Below are positions 1 through 7,342 of a stretch of 11,144 bases of DNA, piece after piece (position 1 is the stretch's first letter; each line of letters starts with the position of its first letter). Position numbers and translations under genes: made by a program. The notes below the pieces were generated by a model, which was not told the origin of the DNA, did not search any database, and saw only the letters and a list, made by a program, of their open reading frames with translations. Source of the stretch: Euperipatoides rowelli (taxonomy: Eukaryota; Onychophora; Udeonychophora; Euonychophora; Peripatopsidae); the NCBI GenBank assembly GCA_003024985.2, contig PXIH01S0012982.1. One strand, written 5' to 3'.

Positions 1-61
1 TTTTTTTGTTGTGGGGTTTGTCCTCTAATAAACCTTTATTCCATTAGAAAAAAAAAAAAAA
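1..61 (-). terminator. LINE 3' end: AATAAA signal and A run at the window edge
   Basis: On the minus strand an AATAAA hexamer (35-40) is followed about 27 bases later by an A7 run (window bases 1-7), the normal spacing for a polyadenylation signal and the start of a poly(A) tail. An oppositely oriented A14 run on the plus strand (48-61) lies just inside. Bases 62-550 are the presumed 3' untranslated and terminal ORF2 sequence, with no other readable feature. Confidence 0.6.
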
Positions 62-550
62 CACTTTGGGGCATATAAAAGGGCTGAGCAATCGTCATAC
101 CCCTACAAACTCAGAATATACTACTAAATTATTTCAAAAAAGTCATAAAAAACAAAGACAAAATCCAACAGTCCTTATATTAAAAACCAAGCGTACCTTT
201 CTGCTTCAATTAAGGGTTTGAATCCACCCGGTTTAATCCATAACAGTAATGTCACTTAAAAAAAAAATGGAATAAAACAGCATCAAATCCGGATTCATCC
301 ACTTTAACTGGAAAATCTCCTCAGGTACTGACAAAAAATCCTTCTTAGAGTCTTCAACAAATTGGGTCAAGTTGTAAGGCTAAGATCTTAACCTAATATC
401 TAGAAAAATGGAGAAATTCCTTATCTTCCAAAATGAAAACAACATAATGCCTGCTACCAATATAAAATTCTTATTAATCAGCAGATCAGTGAATAGATCA
501 AATAGTGGCCTACTAAAGAAATCAAAATGAAAAAACTGGAGTGACCTATT

Positions 551-640
551 TCATGCTTCCTGAATATAAGAACACTCTAACATCAAATGTTGAAAAGATT
601 CCAATCTGTCACACAGTGGACTCTGCGGATCAAATTAAAC
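551..640 (-). pseudogene. LINE ORF2 C-terminal Cys/His knuckle remnant
   Basis: One minus-strand frame reads DPQSPLCDRLESFQHLMLEC, followed by SYIQEA and a stop. Many LINE ORF2 proteins end with a C-x2-C-x8-H-x4-C element in the setting 'C..C...E...H.+.EC'. Here the second Cys (611-613), the His (587-589) and the last Cys (572-574) are kept, and the first Cys reads Ser (AGT, one base from TGT). The spacing C-x8-H-x4-C is exact. Between this and the thumb region (about 640-1020) only short broken pieces are readable, including the ambiguous base at 715. Below 550 the sequence turns into 3' untranslated region with scattered stops. Confidence 0.65.
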
Positions 641-1021
641 CTAAACGTTTAATGAGTAGGTCTCTCATATAAACTGATAAAGCCAATATGTGACAAAAAA
701 TCATACATGTTGGCNGGAAAATATAGCTTCTTAAACAATCTGTAAAATGGAAATAACAAGGACGCGATAGGAGACACCTGATAATCCTGGTCCAATATTG
801 CCACATAAGACCTATAGGCAAACCTCTAAGGCACCTGGAAGTCTAAAGTGTCCATCAGGTCCATATAAGTAGCACTCATTAGCCTCAATATAGGTGACTC
901 CTTATACTGTGGCGGAGGCGTGTCTGTGGGAATGACCTCCTCAACCTCTCCCACAAGCTGTGCATATTGCATGTAAGAAGCAAAAAAATTTACTCAAATA
1001 ACCTCGAAAGTGCTCCCCAAA

Positions 1022-1420
1022 TCATGGAGGCCCAAACCACCCTGCTTGATGGATAACATAAGCCTTCTCTTCAATACTGCCACTGACATGGTTCCCCATA
1101 AAATACAATGACAATTGAATATATCTCACGATGAATGAGTTAATGAAGATGGCATGTGGGGCATAAAAATATGCCACCGGAAACAAATAAGTATTTATCA
1201 CTTTTTCCTTGGTCAGTAATGATAGGGGCTTAGCTTTTAGCACCTCTTGAGCTTGCAAAAACTTCACCACAATATTTTCTTGTATGCTTCGATTCACCAT
1301 TTGACCCTGGAATGGATAAGGTAAACCCAAATACTTTACTGGCATTTGGATGTTATAGCACTCATCAGTAGTATTCAAATATGGATACCATATCCTTGTC
1401 TTCTCTATATTAAAGACTGA
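1022..1420 (-). pseudogene. LINE ORF2 thumb/connection region after the RT
   Basis: A 133-codon open frame starts after a TGA at 1421-1423. It begins with SVFNIEKTRIWYPYLN, the usual 'SGL.IN..KS' stretch following the YADD motif. It continues with MPVKYLGLPY, the conserved KYLG turn, then EVLKAKPLSLLTKEKVINTY and LFPVAYFYAPHA, matching 'W....LSL.GK..+IN....P...Y'. It ends with VIHQAGWFGPP, near the GGLGL-like position. Order and spacing agree well with L1/Tx1-type ORF2 proteins. It is shifted in frame relative to the RT core at 1477-1836, and the 56 bases between them carry the break. Apart from the flanking stops the frame is intact, making this the best-preserved long stretch of the element. 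Confidence 0.82.
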
Positions 1421-1476
1421 TCATGTTCTAAGTGAAAATGATTTGAGTATGCGAAACACACGGGAATATTTTCATG

Positions 1477-2403
1477 TCAATCCATAAATAACATCAAATC
1501 ATCCACGTATGATAAGATGCTAATGGTACTGTTCAAAGAAGGAATCCAAATTCCCAAGGACAAAGAATGCAACTCCATAACTAGCTCATACATAAACACA
1601 GCAATGAGGCTTGAGCTTAAGGGGGAGCCTTGAGTTATCCCCATTCTAACTTGCATTGCGTAATGAAGGTGTCCACTATATTTTATCGATATAAACTTGT
1701 TAATAAAATAATTCACCAGTCCTCTCATAAAATTCGAATTCCCAAAGAAGTGGATCAACCTGTAAATCAAAGAACTATGCCCTTTATAGTCAAAGGCTTT
1801 ACTTATATTGAGGAAGACTATGTTAAAGTCCTTCATTTGATATCACCTGGCATAAAATATAGCTTGGTGAATAATATTGACTGGCATATTAATAGATCTT
1901 GTCCTGATCCCAAAATGGAAAGGAGATAAAACGCTAGACAACAACCAGTTCAACCGATTATTAAGGAGTCTCACAAATAACTTGGAATCAAGATTTTCAA
2001 CATTTATTGACGTGTTTTCACAAAATCTATTCATGCATCTGGTTCCACTCCTCCCTTCCGATGAAGATTCAAGTATGAGTGTTATAGGGCTGGTCTATAA
2101 AAGGCTGAGTAATCCTACTAATGAACAACATTACAAAATCAGGAATGAAGAGATGACTAAATAATTAAAAAAAAAAGCCACTGTTAACATATCTAGTCCT
2201 TTGGAGCTGTGTGCATTTGCCTGAGTCAATGCTTCATAAATGTCCTTTTCCATGATCTCAAAATTATTGGTAGTTTGTATATCAGGATTGATGGGAAAAC
2301 CCACCAACCTCTGAAATGCATTATCCCTACCAGCCATTGATTTATAAGCAGATGTGAAATACGAGTAAATATGATTTAACATACTTGATCCAGTCAGGTT
2401 CAT
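1477..2403 (-). pseudogene. LINE ORF2 reverse transcriptase core
   Basis: This is the catalytic domain that copies element RNA onto nicked DNA. The first piece (2403-2131) contains NNFEIMEKDIYEALTQANAH and SSKGLDMLTVAFF, equivalent to the 'KSPGPDGLT..FY' entry motif. The second (2034-1843) has LDSKLFVRLLNNRLN and then FGIRTRSIN, the counterpart of 'Q.GF..GRSI.DNI'. The third (1836-1477) is in the same frame as the second, separated only by a TGA at 1843-1845. It has NISKAFDYKGH, with the first catalytic Asp at 1789-1791, then ITQGSPLSSSL, then YVDD at 1498-1509 with the catalytic Asp pair. Most LINEs read YADD here, so YVDD is a variant. The catalytic residues survive although the gene is broken. 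A stop directly follows LMLFMD. Confidence 0.88.
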
Positions 2404-2827
2404 TTGACCATCAAAAATAAATCCTATGGGAGGAGAAGCCGCCTTTCTAAAAAGGAATGAAGTTGTTAATGAGAAAACCTCTTGCCTTGATGCTACAATA
2501 TTTTTTTAAACATATGATCCCGATCCATTTCCCTCTTCCTATAAATTTGACTCGCTTCCCTTTGGCACTTCTTAAAAAACGTTATCTGTGCGCCATCAAT
2601 ATTTCCATCGCCGCCATTAAAGACTTCAAGTCTTCCAATCGCTGATCAAGCCGCATCCTCTCCTGAGTATTATAATTTAGAAAAGACTGTACAAAATTTG
2701 CCTTAAATTCATAATAGTGTTGAATTGAGAAATTACCAAACAGAAAATACACCCCCTCAATGTATAAATCACTGAAGAACTTCGGATTAAATAAATCGCC
2801 AGAGAGATGAAGGGATGCTTTTGCCTA
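2404..2827 (-). pseudogene. LINE ORF2 linker between endonuclease and reverse transcriptase
   Basis: An 80-codon open stretch runs from 2824 to a stop at 2582-2584. It contains DLFNPKFFSDLYIEGVYFLF and YYEFKANFVQSF, then a charged helical part, QERMRLDQRLEDLKSLMAAM. This matches the region after the endonuclease where LINE ORF2 proteins carry a 'LL ... F ... W..FK..+R' pattern followed by a helix rich in Leu, Glu and Arg. A second piece in another frame (about 2585-2520) has TFFKKCQREASQIYRKREMD, the usual approach to the RT domain. Several stops follow between about 2520 and 2404, so this is the most damaged part of ORF2. A hydrophobic alternative frame across 2677-2943 is a shadow apart from its YDH portion. 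Confidence 0.6.
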
Positions 2828-2879
2828 ATCGCATAAATAGAGATTACCATTGATGGCAAAGTTCCAATTTGCATATGAA

Positions 2880-3525
2880 GCACCACATGATCATAAAATA
2901 GGTAGAATTTAACTTCAAAACTTGTTCTTGTTGACATGCCCATGGAAATAAAGAAATAGTATGTTCCTTGCTGAAGATAAATGTGTTGACTGGGTAGCCT
3001 TGCTATTGATGACAGAAATATTGACTAGGGAAAGCCTCTGGAAAATGGACTGAAAAAAACAAGTCTATGGATAAGGCTTTATGATTACAATATAATATAT
3101 ATTAAAGGAATATTTGATACCATATCCAAAAAAAATCACCCTATTTGTGACCAAACGATTGGGCGCATAATAATTTATCATAACTACCTTATGGGCATCG
3201 TATATCATTGACAGCATTACGTATCGGGACAAAGACTTGACAACCGAAACCTCTGAGACAATTAACCTTTTTGAAATGAGGATTATTACCCCCTTGGTAG
3301 GCTTTAGGTGCGTTCCCTTAAAAAACTAAATAAAAATCTTCAAAAAAAATTTTCTTGTCCCCCTACCTCCAGCCCTCCCCCCCCCTCATAGGACCCCTCA
3401 ATTTCATCTCCTGCAGAAAAACTATAACCCTCATTCCTGGGAATAAGAAAAAAATTGAAGAACTGCTGGCCCCACTCTCCTATACCCCTCCCCTAACTGG
3501 AAATACAACAAAACATAATCAAATA
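2880..3525 (-). pseudogene. LINE ORF2 APE-type endonuclease domain remnant
   Basis: This is the domain that nicks target DNA before reverse transcription. The clearest piece is an open frame from 3325 to a stop at 3065-3067. It contains KGVIILISKRLIVSEVSVVK, then SRYVMLSMIYDAHKVVMIN, and ends in YYAPN at 3158-3172. That matches the GVAIL ... GRY ... YAPN strands of APE-type LINE endonucleases. Upstream, FDYVLLYFQ at 3497-3523 aligns with the usual D-I-V-L-L-Q-E-T strand, with the catalytic Glu region no longer readable. Downstream, YDH at 2887-2895 followed by VVLHMQIG sits where the catalytic SDH triad is normally found, with Ser changed to Tyr. The pieces lie in different frames, so no functional nuclease can be made. 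Low-complexity C-rich sequence (3369-3390) interrupts the N-terminal half. Confidence 0.65.
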
Positions 3526-3959
3526 TACATAAATGTCATCGTATCTAAGCTGTCACTTTGGATAAAGGAAATCAAGATTAAAATCCGGTGCCAATCAATC
3601 CCCTTGAATCTTTTGCTTCTTCTTCACCCCAACCCCTCTTCATAATTCCTCAAATCCTGTGTATCCAAAATGAACTCCTCTTCTATCTTCAGGGGATCCA
3701 AAGAAACTTGATTGCTAGAATCCAATTGACATCCATACCACTTATGAAATCCCAAACCAACACTTCTGATTGACTAGTTTGTTTAATTTCCAACTCTGAG
3801 TGGTTAGTAGGTTGAGAATCAAAAAGCTCCTGAGAATATATTGATGGCATTTTTTATTTTACAGTCGACTGACACGTATTTAGATGTTCCTGAGAAGGTG
3901 TCTGCGTAGAACTCATTAGAGCACTGCTATATGTTTTTGACACTTGTGTGCTGCATCAC

Positions 3960-4531
3960 CCCCCCCCCCCCACCCAGAGCACAACATTACACATACCACA
4001 TTTTCTCATCGGGTACTCCTTTATATTATGCCCATTCTGATGGCAGCGGAACAAGCCCACGGCCTGCAAGACGAGTTCAACCATCCTCTCAAAAGCGATT
4101 TAGACTTTATGAGATATGGCATACTGGAAAATTCCATTCCGGGCTTCAATGCAAAAGTAACAAATACTGGAGTCGTTTAATTAGGCCTCATAGTAATGAC
4201 TGACCCATACTCTGACAAAATTCCCCCCAACTCTGCCATAATAGTCCGTACTGCATTTATAGTATTGCAAAACTCACAATATTAGATTTCACTATGGCAT
4301 CCGGAAAAAAAAAAACATAATATTTGCCGAACCTGGTGGACTGCCATGTAAACTGTTGCTGCGCTCCATATTAAAGGTTACAAAGTGATACTGGGCAAGA
4401 TGTAATTGAGTATACTCCGATAATTGTCTAATAAAACCCATTGAATTCAAGACTTCTATCAAAGAGTCCATAGTAAACCTTTGGAGTTTAAACTCCGAAT
4501 CCGTAATAACGAATGAGGTGAAACTAAGGAT
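3960..4531 (-). pseudogene. LINE ORF1 (gag-like RNA-binding protein) remnant
   Basis: Three consecutive open pieces can be followed. The first runs from 4531 to a stop at 4292-4294, with a methionine at 4471, and contains FKLQRFTMDSLIEVLNSMGF. It is broken at an A11 run (4305-4315). The second covers about 4275-4085 and contains MAELGGILSEYGSVITM, then one TAA, then VFVTFALKPGMEFSSMPYLI. A frameshift near 4085 leads into the third, VELVLQAVGLFRCHQNGHNI. The last piece is a zinc knuckle: Cys at 4043-4045 and the His of HQNGH are kept, but the first Cys reads Leu and the last reads Tyr (4013-4015). ORF1 proteins of this type bind element RNA and form the retrotransposition particle. The region further downstream, to about 3650, is low-complexity and not confidently readable; it holds a C13 run at 3959-3971. 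Confidence 0.7.
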
Positions 4532-5122
4532 TCAAATTTCTAAAATTCAATATTATATTTTCTTTAAATGAACTCTGCTTAAATTCTTCTTTCCATCCAT
4601 CATTTTAAAATCAGACATTAATAGGATAAACAAAATAAAGGCCTTGGTATTAACACTATTGTGTGCATGCCTAGGTATAATATTCAACTTAATTATTGTG
4701 CAGTTAAAATTCCAACACACAACGAAACTCAAAGGGTACAAAAAAATAGCCTTTTCATATAAAATTAGACAAAACAAACTCACCACTGTGTAGAATAAGA
4801 GTTTAACTAATGATATCTCTGCTTCATTAAATGTAGATACTCGAAAAATAAACAAAATAAAATTCAACTTTATATAAGACAAACCCCTGGGTTGCTTCTC
4901 ACTCTCCAGGTGTCGCATAAGTCTGAAGAAAAAGTTATTTATATTACATTACCATTCAGGTCTCTTCTTTAGTCCCACAATGCAAGTAAGTAGGCAATTC
5001 TAACATGAGCTGGTCTTATAACTAGTATAATATTCTGGTGTCCCATAATGAGTTCATTGTCATTTAAGGCAAATTAAATAGATCCATTGTGTATTTCTTA
5101 AACAATTTTGACAATATCATTT
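4532..5122. other. AT-rich stretch without a supported gene
   Basis: The longest frame here is a 121-codon minus-strand frame (4918-4553). It is hydrophobic and rich in Phe, Leu and Ile, as expected from translating AT-rich DNA, and shows no motif. Its last part (MMDGKKNLSRVHLKKI) lies next to the LINE ORF1 remnant and could be decayed 5' sequence of that element, but I cannot show it. Confidence 0.5.
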
Positions 5123-5287
5123 TCATTTTTTAATCTCTCTCAGATCTATATGTTTAGTCCTATAATTTCCCAATATACCTTCTTTAGTCAAATTCAAACC
5201 ATGATACTTTTTATAATTTAATCTTGTTTCAGGATCTACCAATGATTGAATGACATCAAAAATTTTTCTCAATTTAATCTTCTTTAA
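5123..5287 (-). CDS. Unassigned 54-residue open frame, coding-like, possible J-domain tail
   Basis: An open frame without a start codon runs from just after a TGA (5288-5290) to a TGA at 5123-5125. It is unlike ordinary translations of AT-rich DNA, being a balanced mix of charged and polar residues: KIFDVIQSLVDPETRLNYKK, then YHGLNLTKEGILGNYRTKHI. The segment L-x-D-P-E-x-R-x-x-Y resembles the last helix of DnaJ J-domains ('L.DP..R..YD..G'). No HPD motif is present upstream and the Gly is one residue further away, so this is weak. It lies immediately downstream of a LINE RT fragment in the same orientation and could instead be a poorly known part of that element. It may also be an exon: AAG/GTATAT within it resembles a splice donor. 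Whether it is expressed is unknown. Confidence 0.3.
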   Translation of the reverse strand, partial: LKKIKLRKIFDVIQSLVDPETRLNYKKYHGLNLTKEGILGNYRTKHIDLREIKK

Positions 5288-5295
5288 TCAAATCT

Positions 5296-5597
5296 TTATG
5301 TCTCCAAATCTTTTTTAAAATTATCATCCTGTAGTAAATTCTTCCTTATGAAAGTATATGCTATTGCTATCACTTCATTTAGCAAAACTAATTTTATGTC
5401 CTTAATGACACTTGATCATCCAGAATTAAATAACCAAGATAATTAAGCCGTGTAATAAATAGCTTAGAGGAGAAAATAAAGATCCTAATCTTGAAAGAAA
5501 TAATTAGTTTCCACATTTCCTTTTTTATTAAATCTCACCTAACAATTTCATTCAAACAATAGTTCATTCTGTTATCTCATTCACACAAGTGTTGCAA
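5296..5597 (-). pseudogene. Fragment of a second LINE: region following the RT active site
   Basis: One frame from 5597 to a stop at 5394-5396 reads LQHLCE, a stop, DNRMNYCLNEIVR, a stop, then IKKEMWKLIISFKIRIFIFS and RLNYLGYLILDD. A shift near 5415 continues as SSVIKDIKLVLLNEVIAIAY and TFIRKNLLQDDNFKKDL, ending at 5296-5298. This follows the layout after the YADD box in RTE-, Jockey- and CR1-like LINEs: 'LQ.L.D....GL.+N..KTK.M..S', then 'F.YLG..I..D....EI..R...A..AF....LL'. It differs in sequence from the matching region of the large LINE at 1022-1420, so it is a different family. The RT active site would lie above 5600, where the palindromic cluster begins, so the fragment is truncated there. 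Confidence 0.5.
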
Positions 5598-5645
5598 TGC
5601 AAAATAAAAGTTAAATATTTTTCTAGAAAGAAAAAAAAAAGTCTG

Positions 5646-5816
5646 AATTGTAATTGGCTCAATTACAATTACTTAGATCAAACATGATTACAAATAGAAA
5701 ACATTTTCAGAAAAATATATTTAAATTTCATTTAAAGTCGATTTGAATTACATTACAGAAAAGTAATCAAAATCTTATTACAAGAAGATTATAATTACTT
5801 TTTAAGATTATAATTA
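5646..5816. repeat. Cluster of strong inverted repeats with TAATTA motifs
   Basis: Bases 5646-5656 and 5660-5670 form a perfect 11-bp inverted repeat with a 3-base loop. Bases 5759-5776 and 5785-5802 form an 18-bp inverted repeat with two mismatches and an 8-base loop. The right arm start (AAGATTATAATTA, 5785-5797) is repeated directly at 5804-5816. The sequence between them carries further TTAC/GTAA words. Such dense self-complementarity is typical of ends of small non-autonomous DNA transposons, but no terminal repeats or target duplication could be fixed. Confidence 0.55.
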
Positions 5817-5826
5817 ATACTTGTCA

Positions 5827-6124
5827 TCTATATAATAAAAGAGTATATTGGTAAGGTTTGATCTTCCTCCTCTTCAATCACTTATCCTAGTACAATGATG
5901 TTTGATTTATTTTGATTTACAATGAAAGCCCTGCTAAAGCAGATACAACAGGATATTTTGGCCTACCTAAAACTTCTCTTCCCTGGGGATGAAATATTAA
6001 AAATTTATGATAAAAGGAGCTCCAAACTTTGCTAGCAAACTATATAGTAAACTTTGTATCTCCAAATACTCCAGAAACAGCATGAGATTCATTATAAAAA
6101 CTTATTTGTAGCCACTAGGTGGCT
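5827..6124 (+). mobile_element. Helitron-like element, putative 5' end and body
   Basis: The sequence starting TCTATATAATAAAAGAG at 5827, preceded by an A, resembles 5' ends of animal Helitrons, which begin with TC after an A in the target and often continue with TATATAATAAAAG. Further in, GTATCTCCAAATACTCCAG (6056-6074) and the following ATGAGATT resemble a segment I recall from insect Helitron repeats. A 6-bp hairpin (6110-6124) lies near the assumed end, but no CTRR terminus follows it, so the 3' end is not established and the element may be truncated. No Rep/helicase coding sequence is visible. Confidence 0.4.
6112..6123 (+). promoter_or_regulatory. CTCF-like core motif
   Basis: CCACTAGGTGGC matches the bilaterian CTCF core CCASYAGRKGGC at every position. 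It is also the body of a hairpin (AGCCAC/GTGGCT), which would be expected if it came from the end of a mobile element. Whether CTCF binds here is unknown. Confidence 0.35.
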
Positions 6125-6340
6125 TCTTTCACTTTTTTTTAAAATTATTATTTTTTAAATATGTTTTGCCCAAGGGAAACAATGGATTTATTTACAAGAT
6201 TCATTTTTACAATGTAGACATATCTTCTAAATACATTTTACATGCTTACAATAATTCAGAGAAAAATCTCTGGATCCTGCGATTTAGATGATTTGTAATT
6301 TACTTCCGAGGAAAGACTGTTTTCAACTTGATCTCATTTA

Positions 6341-6430
6341 ATCCGGGGAATGATGGTTTCCCCAGATGCAAAGCAGCAGCAAGCTTAGCTCCGTAGCACC
6401 GAGCGGAGTGCTTATCCACTTGACTACCCT
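6341..6430 (-). mobile_element. Decayed tRNA-derived SINE head
   Basis: On the minus strand, TAGTCAAGTGG (6416-6426) matches the Pol III A box. It is followed by a perfect 5-bp stem CTCCG/CGGAG (6404-6408 with 6389-6393) in the anticodon-arm position. A 10-bp hairpin (6341-6350 with 6358-6367) follows; its one non-Watson-Crick pair is a G-U on the minus strand but a C-A on the plus strand, supporting minus-strand transcription. That hairpin resembles the T-arm hairpin of the SINE at 9836-9862 (both start CTGGGGA and end in TTCCCC or ATCCCC), but the GGTTC core of the B box is lost. About 200 bases of AT-rich sequence below 6341 may be the SINE body. Confidence 0.5.
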
Positions 6431-6592
6431 GACGGGGTTGCACTAAATTTTATAATCAGATGAAAAATGAGAAAAAGAAAAAGTCTAAATAATTTTTAAC
6501 TAGTTGGATTCACTGACCTTGACTGGCAAATTGCCGTAAGATAAGGCTAACCTTCTAATATGGCCAATACTTCATGTAATACAGGAAGTTTC

Positions 6593-6801
6593 ATGAGTTT
6601 GAAGTTAGGCTTAGTTAAGAGTTTAAAGTCAGGTTTGATTATGAGTTTGAAGTCAGGCACGGTCATGAGTTCGAATTTGGAGTCTTTCATGAGTCCAAAG
6701 TCAGGTTTGGTCACAAGTTGATATCAGACTCAGTCACAAATTTGAAGTCGGGCTCAGTCACAAATGCAAAGTTGGGGCTCAGTCATGTGTTCAACTCCAG
6801 G
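6593..6801 (+). repeat. 24-bp minisatellite, about 8.7 diverged copies
   Basis: Units of 24 bp (one of 23, one of 25) follow each other with consensus near ATGAGTTTGAAGTCAGGCTC plus RGTC. Unit starts are 6593, 6617, 6641, 6665, 6689, 6713, 6736, 6760, and a partial unit at 6785. Because 24 is a multiple of three, the first five units stay in one open plus-strand frame with an eight-residue period near MSLKSGLV, ending at a stop in the sixth unit. No gene context supports translation. Confidence 0.9.
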
Positions 6802-7250
6802 TATAAATATAGTTTTAAAACAAAATTAAAAAGTATTTAAAAATTTAAATAAATACAGTGGAAATAAAGACTTTCCATCATTATGAAAAATTATTAAAAA
6901 AATAAGTTATAAGTAAAGCGAACTTTTGGCCTAAATAACCTCATATAGTTTCATTACAATTTTAAAACATTTTCTCATGAGTAGAATTTGTGACATGGAG
7001 TAGCCTACATCCAGTCAATAACCAATTTCTCACCATGAGATAACAATTGCAACAGCATTTGTTATTCTTATCTTAAACGGAACAATATCAAGTATCAATA
7101 TCAAGAGAGGTTATGACCAGTGATCATGGTAGCCATGGTATTAAATCATCATGCTCAAGCCATCTGTCAAGAAATGTGACATTAATTAAATCTCAAACAA
7201 TTAATCTCTAATGTGTGTTACAACATCCTGCTGTAAAATCAATAAAAGAC
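6802..7250. other. AT-rich stretch, nothing recognised
   Basis: No open frame with a motif, no RNA gene and no clear repeat was found here. Short A/T runs dominate, and a minus-strand frame across 7201-7428 is a shadow of the tRNA-like element and the frame beyond it. Confidence 0.5.
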
Positions 7251-7324
7251 ATATTGATGGTCTAGTGGTGAAAGGTGAATGACATTCTGGTGTACCATCG
7301 GTTTCCGGTTTGAATTCGGTGATC
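7251..7324 (+). mobile_element. tRNA-like SINE head with A and B boxes
   Basis: TGGTCTAGTGG (7258-7268) is an exact A box of the kind in tRNA-Glu and related tRNAs. GGTTTGAATTC (7307-7317) is a near-consensus B box 39 bases further on. The T arm folds as TCCGG/TCGGT around a TTTGAAT loop with one mismatch. No clean 7-bp acceptor stem closes the molecule, so this is more likely a tRNA-derived retroposon head than a working tRNA gene. It ends about 20 bases from the stop of the minus-strand frame at 7343, so its insertion may be what truncated that frame. Confidence 0.6.
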
Positions 7325-7342
7325 TTCAATGCAAACAGTATA

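Larger units (their letters stand above)
1..4531 (-). mobile_element. Nearly full-length, decayed LINE (L1/Tx1-like non-LTR retrotransposon)
   Basis: Read on the minus strand, recognisable LINE parts appear in the expected order: ORF1 with a zinc-knuckle remnant, APE-type endonuclease, linker, reverse transcriptase, thumb, C-terminal Cys/His motif, AATAAA and an A run. Each part is in a different frame from its neighbours or is split by stops, so the copy is dead. ORF2 spans about 3 kb, close to the usual size for this group. The 5' limit is set at 4531 because coding-like sequence and the lower AT content end there; the true 5' end could be somewhat further. The 3' end touches the window edge. 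Placement in the L1/Tx1 group is inferred from the gag-like ORF1, the APE endonuclease and the ORF2 C-terminal knuckle together. No target-site duplication can be tested, because the 3' flank is outside the window. An ambiguous base lies at 715. Confidence 0.85.

Noticed and set aside
1630-2164. Plus-strand frames of 99 and 95 codons
   Set aside because: Antisense shadows of the minus-strand reverse transcriptase, whose motifs are unmistakable.
3931-4203. Two overlapping plus-strand frames (90 and 78 codons)
   Set aside because: They are antisense shadows of the LINE ORF1 knuckle region and cross a C13 run.
4553-4918. 121-codon minus-strand open frame
   Set aside because: Rich in Phe/Leu/Ile with no motif and no coding trace beyond its ends; typical of AT-rich chance frames.
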